Of a stretch of 12,017 nt of DNA, positions 6,386-12,017 are shown piece after piece. The position numbers and the translations under genes were made by a program. Under the pieces are notes generated by a model, which was given only the letters and a program-made list of their open reading frames with translations, was not told the origin of the DNA and did no database searches. This stretch comes from an uncultured bacterium (GTDB taxonomy: Bacteria > Planctomycetota > UBA1135 > GCA-002686595), in the NCBI GenBank assembly GCA_913058555.1, contig CAJXRJ010000164.1, positions 1 through 12,017 on the forward strand, in the 5' to 3' direction. Within the stretch, counting starts at the first letter, position 1. Each line of letters begins with the position of its first letter.

Positions 6386-6778
6386 ATGGACACCTCATCC
6401 CCCGAGCCCGTCTTCCCAGACACGACCGCGCCCCCGGGCGGCCACTACAGCCCCGGCGTGGTGCACGGCGGCACCGTGCACGTCTCCGGGCAGCTCCCCA
6501 TCCGCCCAGACGGCACCCGGGCGAACGACCAGCCCTTCGAGGAGCAAGCGCGCGTCGCCCTCGACAACCTCCTCGCCGTTGTGGAAGCCGCTGGCGGTTC
6601 CAAGGAGACGCTTCTCAAGATCAACGTGTACCTCGTCGGCGTCGAACGCTGGCCCGCATTCAACGCCGTCTATGCCGACCGCATGGGTGAAACCAAACCA
6701 GCGCGCGCCGTCATCCCCGTGCCCGAACTCCATCACGGGTTCCTTGTGGAGATCGATGGCGTCGCCGCTGTCCGATAG
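6386..6778 (+). CDS. ridA: RidA/YjgF family enamine/imine deaminase
   Basis: 130 residues, normal for the family. RidA proteins hydrolyse reactive enamine/imine intermediates made by PLP enzymes such as threonine dehydratase, protecting other PLP enzymes in the cytoplasm; they act as trimers. The family signature is PARAVIPVPELHHGFLVEID. The key residues are present: Tyr21 in HYSP, Arg107 in PAR, which binds the substrate carboxylate, and Glu122 in VEID, corresponding to Tyr17, Arg105 and Glu120 of E. coli RidA. The ATG at 6386 was chosen because the protein then starts just before the conserved fold; the frame is open upstream but there overlaps the acetyltransferase gene. It lies 10 bases after that gene's stop and may have its own promoter. 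It could belong to a RidA subfamily (Rid1-7) other than the archetype. Confidence 0.87.
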   Translation: MDTSSPEPVFPDTTAPPGGHYSPGVVHGGTVHVSGQLPIRPDGTRANDQPFEEQARVALDNLLAVVEAAGGSKETLLKINVYLVGVERWPAFNAVYADRMGETKPARAVIPVPELHHGFLVEIDGVAAVR

Positions 6779-6854
6779 CCGAGCCAACGACCGCTCGACG
6801 CCCTTGGGCCGAGTTCGATCCGCAGTGTTGCGGCCCACCAAGAATCCGGGATGA

Positions 6855-6878
6855 CCCCAGGGGAGCCCGCCCCTGGGG
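6855..6878 (+). terminator. Strong 9-bp hairpin after the RidA-like gene
   Basis: CCCCAGGGG at 6855-6863 pairs perfectly with CCCCTGGGG at 6870-6878 around a 6-base loop. It is the strongest stem in the 6779-6970 gap. No T-run follows, so it is a candidate terminator or mRNA-end stabiliser rather than a textbook intrinsic terminator. Confidence 0.45.
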
Positions 6879-6885
6879 CCGCGAA

Positions 6886-6900
6886 GTCGGGGATCCCGAC
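6886..6900. repeat. Second inverted repeat next to the 6855 hairpin
   Basis: GTCGGG at 6886-6891 pairs with CCCGAC at 6895-6900 around GAT. Only 7 bases separate it from the larger hairpin. As DNA it could be an operator for the downstream gene; as RNA it could add to termination. Confidence 0.35.
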
Positions 6901-6936
6901 CATGCGGCCGTAGTCTCTGGCGTAGGCTGCGAACGG

Positions 6937-6942
6937 TACATT
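6937..6942 (+). promoter_or_regulatory. Possible -10 element (TACATT) before the HEAT/GATase-like gene
   Basis: TACATT fits TANNNT and lies 28 bases before the TTG at 6971. It is therefore not in the 7-base leaderless position. No convincing -35 or Shine-Dalgarno is seen, so this is a weak call. Confidence 0.25.
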
Positions 6943-6970
6943 CGCTTTCCCTTGGCCCCGGGCCTCACCG

Positions 6971-9361
6971 TTGAAACACATCGCCACTTGGCGCGGCTTC
7001 GCCGTGCTCACCGCCGTGCTATTCCTCGCGGCCTCCGGCGCCTTCGCCCAGGACGACGTCGCCCCCATCAGGGGCATTCGCGATAGGGACCCCGCGGTGC
7101 GTGAGAGTGCTGCGAAGGCGCTCGGCAAAGACAACGGAGCCAAAGCGGAGGCCGCCCTCGTCAAGGCGGTGACCAAGGACGAGGATCCGCTCGTTCTGCT
7201 CGCCTGCCTGGACGCCCTCGCGCAGGAAGGTCGTAGCGAGCGCACCGTCAAAGCCCTCATCGAAGTCGCCCTTGAGTGCCCCTATGGCCGGGTCCGCCTG
7301 CGCGCGGCGGAAGTGGCCGCCAAGGTCAACGCAGAGGAGGCCCGTGCCCAGCTCGGGAAGAAGCTCTCGGGCAAGACCTTCGAACGCGCTGCGGAAGCCA
7401 TGACGGCGCTCCTTGCGGCCTCGGACAAGGGCCCTGGGGGAAAGGAGGCCAAGGGCCTTCTCAAGCGTGCGGCCAAGGGGATCGGCGCCAAGGAATCATC
7501 GACGCCGCCGCTCGCCGCCAGCGCCTTGGTCGCCCTTTCCCGCGGCGTGCCCGAGAGTCGCTCGGAGTGGATGGGGACCCTGATCACCGAAGCCAAGCTC
7601 ACGGGCGAAAACATCGCCATGGCGTGCGCCGCCCTCGAAGCGGTCGCCGCGGCGCCGAGCCCGGGGGACACGCAGCTCATGGTGCTGCTCGACAAAAAAC
7701 TGCCCGGCGTTGTCGAGCGACGCCTGGAGGTTGCCCTCGGGGCGGCCCTCGGCGCCCTCGGGCCTGGGGCGCGAACCAGCGCCCTCGCGCCCGTCCTCAA
7801 AGGCCCCACCCACCCCGGCGGGCCGCGCCTTGCGCGCCTCGCCGCGTCAGAGGGCTTCCCCGACGAAGCGCAGCTCCCGCTGCTCAAGAAGCTCCTTGCG
7901 GACGGCGACCTTGGTACGCGCGCCGCAGCCGCCCACCAACTCGGGTTCCTGGGTGCCCCCGGCGCCGAGGCCGCGCTTCAGGTCGCCGAAGGCGAGAAGG
8001 ACGCCCCCGTGCAGCTCCAGATCGTCCGTGCTCTCGAAGAAGGCGGCCAAGTGATTGCCGCGGGGGACGACAAGGGCCCGGGGAGCGCGTGCCGCGTCCT
8101 GATCCACATGCTCCACAAAGGTAGCTCGGCCCACGTCCGTGAAGCCGCCGCCCGAGCCCTCGGCCAACCCGGCCTCGACGCCGCCTCCCGCGGGGAACTC
8201 GAGCGCGCGGCGAAGGAAGACAAAGACATCGGTGTACAAACCGTCACCGTCATCGCCCTGGGCCGAACCCGCGACACAGGCGCCGCAGCCGCTCTACTTC
8301 GCGCTGCTGCGTCGGGCGACTGGCGCCTGCGAGCCGCGGCAGCCGAAGGCTTCAAGCAGCTCTCCGCGGAGGCCTCGGTGACTCCGCTCATCGAGCTCCT
8401 GAACGACGAAGACTCCTCCGTCCGCGCCACCGCGCACCAGGCACTCCTCCGGCTCTCGGGCCGCGAGGGCCAGACCGTCGATCCGAAGAGCTGGGGTCCG
8501 TGGTGGAAGGAGAACCTCAAGAAGGCGAAGTTCGAGACACTTGAGGAAGCGCAGGCCCGCCGCGAGAAATACGGGTACGGCATCGACGAAACGCGCATCT
8601 ACCGTGGCCTCGATGTCGTCGTGATTCCCGGCTCCGGAGACCACATCGAAGGCGTGCTCGAACGCCTTGGCATCCAGTTCCGAACGGCCCAGGCCGGCGG
8701 GCTCGGCGAAGCGGGCCTTCACCCCGGAGCGATCCTGCTCGTGGGCTGCACCGGCCAGGTCGCGCCCAGCGACATCGAAGTCATCCGCTGGTACGTGCGT
8801 TCCGGCGGGGCTCTCTTCACGTCGTGCTGGGCTCTGACCTACACGCTCGAGACGTCGTTCCCCTCGATCCTTACGAAGTCCCCGACGCCCGGCCAAGTGC
8901 TCGACAACGTCTTCGCACGCCCCACTGCCGCGGCCGAACGCTCCCCGTACCTGCGGGGCGTGTTTGACGGCGGCGTCCAGCCCTACTACAGCCTGCAAGG
9001 CGCTCACCTGATTTCGGTGGTCGATCCCGAACGCGCCCAGGTCCTGCTCGACAGCCCAGAGGCCGCCGCCCGCCATGGGAGCGGCGTGCTCGCCGCTTGG
9101 TTCCGCATGGGCCACGGCGCCGTGCTGAACTCCGCAAACCACTTCGCCGAGCAGGGTTTCTCCGCGGCCAAAGGCCTCAAGAAGCCCATCGATCGTCAAG
9201 CCTTCGCCGTCAACCACATGGGCCTCTCCCCCGTGCAGCTACGCGCCGTGCAGGACGAGTCCTGGTGGTCCAGCACAAGCAAGACCGCCGCCGAGATCAG
9301 CGACCTTTCCGTCTTCCACATCCTCACCAACTTCGTGCGCGAGAAGCGGATTCGGGGCTAG
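6971..9361 (+). CDS. Secreted HEAT-repeat protein with C-terminal GATase1/DUF4159-like domain
   Basis: 796 residues from a TTG start. That codon is chosen because it begins a clean signal peptide: basic KHIATWR, a hydrophobic core, and a likely cut after AFA near residue 26. No ATG or GTG lies closer upstream in frame. Residues about 27-500 are tandem helical HEAT repeats with repeated A-x-x-A-L and D-x-x-V-R patterns. They end in a Trp-rich W-G-P-W-W segment, which I associate with HEAT proteins of planctomycetes and relatives. From about residue 543 (IYRGLDVVVIPGSGDH) an alpha/beta fold resembles class I glutamine-amidotransferase-like or DUF4159 modules, with I-L-L-V-G-C and Y-V-R-S-G-G-A-L-F-T-S-C-W. 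Enzymatic activity is not certain. Likely periplasmic or exported scaffold or binding protein; the real role is unknown. It converges on the nuclease gene, with 16 bases between the stops. Confidence 0.78.
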   Translation: MKHIATWRGFAVLTAVLFLAASGAFAQDDVAPIRGIRDRDPAVRESAAKALGKDNGAKAEAALVKAVTKDEDPLVLLACLDALAQEGRSERTVKALIEVALECPYGRVRLRAAEVAAKVNAEEARAQLGKKLSGKTFERAAEAMTALLAASDKGPGGKEAKGLLKRAAKGIGAKESSTPPLAASALVALSRGVPESRSEWMGTLITEAKLTGENIAMACAALEAVAAAPSPGDTQLMVLLDKKLPGVVERRLEVALGAALGALGPGARTSALAPVLKGPTHPGGPRLARLAASEGFPDEAQLPLLKKLLADGDLGTRAAAAHQLGFLGAPGAEAALQVAEGEKDAPVQLQIVRALEEGGQVIAAGDDKGPGSACRVLIHMLHKGSSAHVREAAARALGQPGLDAASRGELERAAKEDKDIGVQTVTVIALGRTRDTGAAAALLRAAASGDWRLRAAAAEGFKQLSAEASVTPLIELLNDEDSSVRATAHQALLRLSGREGQTVDPKSWGPWWKENLKKAKFETLEEAQARREKYGYGIDETRIYRGLDVVVIPGSGDHIEGVLERLGIQFRTAQAGGLGEAGLHPGAILLVGCTGQVAPSDIEVIRWYVRSGGALFTSCWALTYTLETSFPSILTKSPTPGQVLDNVFARPTAAAERSPYLRGVFDGGVQPYYSLQGAHLISVVDPERAQVLLDSPEAAARHGSGVLAAWFRMGHGAVLNSANHFAEQGFSAAKGLKKPIDRQAFAVNHMGLSPVQLRAVQDESWWSSTSKTAAEISDLSVFHILTNFVREKRIRG

Positions 9362-9377
9362 TGCCGCTACTGAGGCG

Positions 9378-11555
9378 CTACCGTGCGAGCCGCAGGCTGA
9401 GCAGCACGGGGTAGTGATCGGAAGCGACCGGCTCGTCCAACACCTCGGCGTTGAGGATCCGCCAAGCGGACCGCGGCCGCGGCAGGACGTAGTCGATTTG
9501 CTTCGTGGGGTTCGGTGCGCCCCAGGTGAGCATCGGCTGGCCGAGTTCGGTCAGGTGCCAGCCGCGCTCCGCGAGGTCTTGGAGCGGCGCGCTCCCGGGG
9601 ATTGCATTGAGGTCTCCGGTCAGAATGGCCAGCTCCTGGGCGCCGGGGTCCAGGCCCTTCTCGATCACGCGCACCGCCGCGCGCCGCGACTCCTTCGACC
9701 CGACGCTGTCGGTCCAGTCGAAGTGCGTGTTGATGAACCGAACGCGCGCGCCTTCGCCGTAGAGGCTAGACAGATCCACGTCCACCGCCATGGCCTGGTA
9801 GCGACTCGAGCTCGCGCTCGGAAGGGACACGTTGCCCACCCACTCGAACGGGAGGTTGCAGAGAATCGCGTCCCCGTAGCCGTCGTCGGACCCCTTGGAC
9901 GCACCGAAGACGGCCTTCATACCCGTGAGGCGCCCAAGCTCATCCGCCATGGCCTTGTTGCCAATCTCCTGCAGGCCCACGATGTGCGGTTTCCGGGACA
10001 GGATGGCCCCCGCGATCCGCTCGAGGTCGAGCTTCTTGTCCATGCCGATGCCGTAGTGGATGTTGTAGCTCAGAACATCTAGCGACGGCGCGGGCTCCTT
10101 GAGCTGCATCGTCGAGAGCACGGCGGCGTGGTCGCTCGGCCAGCCGCGGGGATGGCTGGACAGGACCTTGGAGTCCACGACCTCCCAGTCCCCCGCGCGC
10201 ACGTACACGTAGTCGATGCGCTCCTGGTGGCTCTCGGGGAACTCCGGCGACCACGTCAGCCCCGGATGGGAGACCGGGCTGGGGTGGCGCGTGCGGAACG
10301 TGTCCTGGAAACCTTCACGGGCCATGGCCACGCTCACGGGCCACGTCACGACCCGCCCGCCGTGGTTCTCTTGCTCCGTGGCTTCCTCTGTCCAGTCGAG
10401 ATGCGAGCCGCTGTTGAAGTCGCCGCCCACGATCACCGGCACCGCAGGGCCGCGGTCCAGGTGAGGCATCAGCTCCGCAAGGATCCCGCGCATCTCTTTG
10501 CCCCGGGTCTTGTCGTCCTCGGCCACAAGCTGCTCGGGGCTAGCCTCCGCCTCCAGCTCCTTCTGCACGCTCGGCAGGTAGTTGATCCAGAGCGAGTACG
10601 CCTCGACCGTCGTGCCCGGCCGCAACTCGATCGTCGCGCCCCCGAACCGGAACCCCTGGTACATGCGATGCACGTCCTTGATCGGGTAACGGCTCATGAT
10701 CGAGAGGTTGCTCGAGCGCAAGTAGTAGTCAAAGCCCAGCCGCCCGCTGATGCGCGGTCCGCTGCCGTAGGTCTCCTGCATGAGCACGATGTCCGCGCCG
10801 GATTCCTCGATCACTTCCACCACCCGCTGGACTCCTTCGTCGCGCCCCTTGCGGCGGCCCCCGTGCCAGATGTTCCAAGCGAGTACCTTGAGCGGGCGGC
10901 CGTCCCATACCGCCTGGGGCTCAGGCCGGCGCTCGTCGCCGAAGCGCGCGGCGAACGCGTCCACCGCCTCCGATGGCGAGGCCACGCTGGCGAGGAATCG
11001 CGCGTCCTTAATCTCTGCGCCCTCCCAGGCACCGAAGCGCACCGTCCCCTGCTCCGACGCCACGCCCCCGAGCCCCTGCAGATCATGGATCGCCACGCGG
11101 CGACCATCAAAGAAGAGGTGCACGATGCCGTTCGCCCGGTCCACCGCGAAGCCGAGCTCGTGCCACACGCCATCCCCTACCCCCTGATCCGCAACCTCCG
11201 GTCGATGGTCGAGCCGCGCCTTTCCATCCCCCATGTTCCACGTCCACGCCCCGTCCGGTAGCACGCTCAGTGCGAACCCACGCCGCGTCCCCGACTCCCG
11301 CCCAAGGCCGTAGCTGTTGTTCGTCGTGTAGTCGCGCACTTCGCCGGACTCCCAGTCCTTGTTCGAAGCGACGATCGGGAGTCCCTCCGGCTGGACTCCT
11401 AGGCGAATGGAAACGAAGAAGCTGAAGCTCCCGTCCAGGTCCACATCGTCCCCGATCACGAGCTCTGCGGGCGACACGGCCTCCTGGGCGCCCAAGGGCA
11501 GGCTCGCTGGCGGTGACGGGATCAGGCAGAGGGCGAGAAGCAGGGGTTGGATCAT
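9378..11555 (-). CDS. Secreted protein with LamG-like domain and two tandem endonuclease/exonuclease/phosphatase domains
   Basis: 725 residues. The N-terminus (MIQPLLLALCLIPSPP...LGAQEA) is a signal peptide. Residues about 35-190 look like a concanavalin/LamG-type beta sandwich (D-G-x-W-H-E-L-x-F and F-F-D-G-R). EEP domain 1 has Asn228 in LAWNIWHGG, Glu261 in LMQET, Asp379-x-Asn381, Asp448 in RIDYVY and Asp475-His476. EEP domain 2 has Asn498 in LSYNIHYG, Glu530 in LQEI, Asp648-x-Asn650, Asp688 in QIDYVL and Asp713-His714. Both sets of metal-binding and catalytic residues look complete, so both domains are probably active Mg2+-dependent phosphodiesterases outside the cytoplasm. The substrate could be extracellular nucleic acid, phospholipid or another phosphodiester; the sequence does not decide. 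The start ATG lies 7 bases after a TAGCCT box. It is divergent from the ankyrin gene, with 156 bases between starts. Confidence 0.85.
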   Translation of the reverse strand: MIQPLLLALCLIPSPPASLPLGAQEAVSPAELVIGDDVDLDGSFSFFVSIRLGVQPEGLPIVASNKDWESGEVRDYTTNNSYGLGRESGTRRGFALSVLPDGAWTWNMGDGKARLDHRPEVADQGVGDGVWHELGFAVDRANGIVHLFFDGRRVAIHDLQGLGGVASEQGTVRFGAWEGAEIKDARFLASVASPSEAVDAFAARFGDERRPEPQAVWDGRPLKVLAWNIWHGGRRKGRDEGVQRVVEVIEESGADIVLMQETYGSGPRISGRLGFDYYLRSSNLSIMSRYPIKDVHRMYQGFRFGGATIELRPGTTVEAYSLWINYLPSVQKELEAEASPEQLVAEDDKTRGKEMRGILAELMPHLDRGPAVPVIVGGDFNSGSHLDWTEEATEQENHGGRVVTWPVSVAMAREGFQDTFRTRHPSPVSHPGLTWSPEFPESHQERIDYVYVRAGDWEVVDSKVLSSHPRGWPSDHAAVLSTMQLKEPAPSLDVLSYNIHYGIGMDKKLDLERIAGAILSRKPHIVGLQEIGNKAMADELGRLTGMKAVFGASKGSDDGYGDAILCNLPFEWVGNVSLPSASSSRYQAMAVDVDLSSLYGEGARVRFINTHFDWTDSVGSKESRRAAVRVIEKGLDPGAQELAILTGDLNAIPGSAPLQDLAERGWHLTELGQPMLTWGAPNPTKQIDYVLPRPRSAWRILNAEVLDEPVASDHYPVLLSLRLAR

Positions 11556-11562
11556 GGCTCCC

Positions 11563-11568
11563 AGGCTA
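11563..11568 (-). promoter_or_regulatory. TANNNT -10 box for a leaderless start at 11555 (minus strand)
   Basis: Read on the minus strand: TAGCCT, seven bases (GGGAGCC), then ATG. The GGGAG in the spacer is only 2 bases from the ATG, too close to act as a normal Shine-Dalgarno. Confidence 0.5.
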
Positions 11569-11662
11569 GCGCCCCGAGGCCAAAAGCACGCCCAGGACCC
11601 TGCCAGGCCGTGATCAGGAACTGGTCAGGGTCTAGTGAGGCGTCGTTAGCGTGGGCCGGACG

Positions 11663-11668
11663 TAGTGT
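11663..11668 (+). promoter_or_regulatory. Possible -10 element (TAGTGT) for the ankyrin gene
   Basis: TAGTGT lies 43 bases before the ATG at 11712 in the 156-base divergent intergenic region. It fits TANNNT but not the 7-base spacing seen elsewhere. Upstream, TCAGG occurs twice 11 bases apart (near 11612-11627), perhaps a binding site. Weak evidence. Confidence 0.2.
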
Positions 11669-11711
11669 CGAGCGTCCGTTGCCCGCCCCCACCCCGTCCA
11701 CCCGACACGCC

Positions 11712-11960
11712 ATGGCCAACCTTCCCTCTTCGACCCGTAGAGCCTTCGTCCAAGGCACCCTCGCCGGCGCCAGCGCCGCCTTCTGCTCCGCCCATGCCCT
11801 CCCCCGCGCGCTGCCCTGGGACCCAGAGGAGTTCCTGGAGGCCGTCCGGAGCGGAAACCTCGCGGCGGTCACGGCGCGACTCGCCGCGAACCCCGAGCTC
11901 CTAGGAGCCAAAGACCGCCAAGGGCGCAGCGCCTATGCCCTCGCGTGCCTCGGGGGCCAC
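11712..11960 (+). CDS. Tat-exported ankyrin-repeat protein (3' truncated)
   Basis: Only the first ~83 residues are genuine. The protein opens MANLPSSTRRAFVQGTLAG; the twin arginines are residues 9-10, followed by a Phe and an Ala/Gly-rich hydrophobic stretch ending near HALP, a typical Tat signal peptide. After about residue 36 comes E-F-L-E-A-V-R-S-G-N-L-A-A-V, then L-L-A-A-N-P-like and D-R-Q-G-R-S-A-Y-A-L-A-C-L-G-G-H, the pattern of ankyrin repeats. So it is probably a protein-binding module folded before export. No Shine-Dalgarno is seen. The reading frame continues past 11960 into the fold-back copy and adapter; that continuation (ending near LLYTSDAAD) is artefact and must not be counted. 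Confidence 0.65.
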
Positions 11961-11987
11961 GCCCCCGAGGCACGCGAGGGCATAGGC
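11931..11987. repeat. Perfect 27-bp inverted repeat with 3-base loop: fold-back artefact
   Basis: Positions 11931-11957 are exactly reverse-complemented at 11961-11987, around CAC. The right arm runs straight into the adapter. A natural short hairpin (GGGGGC-CAC-GCCCCC) at the tip could have self-primed during library preparation, copying the strand back on itself. Sequence to the right of about 11960-11967 should be treated as non-genomic. Confidence 0.85.
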
Positions 11988-12017
11988 TGTCTCTTATACA
12001 CATCTGACGCTGCCGAC
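11987..12017 (-). other. Illumina Nextera adapter, reverse orientation
   Basis: These 31 bases are the reverse complement of the Nextera read-1 adapter, beginning with the mosaic end CTGTCTCTTATACACATCT (11987-12005) and lacking the last two bases. It is the same adapter type as at the left end. It is not a transposon end in the organism. Confidence 0.97.

Noticed and set aside
7276..8124. 282-codon plus-strand frame within the HEAT-repeat gene
   Set aside because: Arg/Gly/Pro-rich composition typical of an out-of-frame reading; the HEAT repeats in the other frame are clear.
10128..11261. 377-codon plus-strand frame opposite the EEP gene
   Set aside because: Shadow frame; the minus-strand protein has two complete EEP active sites here.
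11931..11987. Intrinsic terminator or CRISPR/IS-type inverted repeat at the right end
   Set aside because: It lies inside an open ankyrin frame, is perfect to the base where adapter begins, and is best explained as a fold-back artefact.

Overview
The window is a metagenome-style assembly contig, not a clean genomic slice. Both ends carry Illumina Nextera (Tn5) adapter sequence, and the last ~27 genomic bases are a fold-back copy. Roughly positions 48-11960 are real. The DNA is very GC-rich and densely coded. There is a lipid A-acting outer-membrane enzyme (so a Gram-negative envelope), a large exported HEAT-repeat protein with a W-x-x-WW motif, exported EEP nucleases and a Tat-exported ankyrin protein. 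Together these suggest a planctomycete-like or related environmental bacterium. That is an inference from gene style; no rRNA or marker gene is present to prove it.

Layout, left to right. (1) 48-554 (+): 3' part of a PagL-type lipid A 3-O-deacylase with its His/Ser/Glu triad. (2) 690-4103 (+): a 1137-residue two-ring Clp/Hsp100 AAA+ protein with HEAT-like repeats at the N-terminus. It is fused in frame to a C-terminal domain that aligns end to end with peptide chain release factor 2 but has lost both the SPF and GGQ motifs. (3) 4153-4242 (+): a possible 29-residue leader ORF with a strong Shine-Dalgarno. (4) about 4235-5749 (+): a DEAD-box RNA helicase with an Arg/Gly-rich tail and no normal start codon. 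(5) 5800-6375 (+): a RimJ/RimL-like GNAT acetyltransferase. (6) 6386-6778 (+): a RidA-family deaminase. (7) 6971-9361 (+): a secreted HEAT-repeat protein with a C-terminal GATase1/DUF4159-like domain. (8) 9378-11555 (-): a secreted LamG-like protein with two complete EEP nuclease/phosphatase domains, convergent with (7). (9) 11712 to the contig end (+): the start of a Tat-exported ankyrin-repeat protein, divergent from (8).

The most striking item is the Clp-release factor fusion. Its first ATPase ring keeps a pore-loop tyrosine but has Pro-Asn in place of the Walker B Asp-Glu. Its second ring keeps all catalytic residues but lacks the aromatic pore loop. An IGF tripeptide sits where ClpA/ClpC bind ClpP. 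A reasonable hypothesis is a ribosome- or nascent-chain-directed unfoldase that uses a dead release factor as its targeting domain. The next genes (RNA helicase, ribosomal-protein-type acetyltransferase, RidA) are compatible with a translation or stress role but do not prove one.

A second pattern is regulatory. Four start codons in the window (690, 5800, 6386 and minus-strand 11555) are each preceded by TANNNT exactly 7 bases upstream of the ATG. This is the arrangement expected for leaderless mRNAs. No gene-free stretch exceeds 300 bases; the four intergenic gaps (555-689, 4104-4234, 6779-6970, 11556-11711) hold the hairpins and promoter-like boxes listed below.
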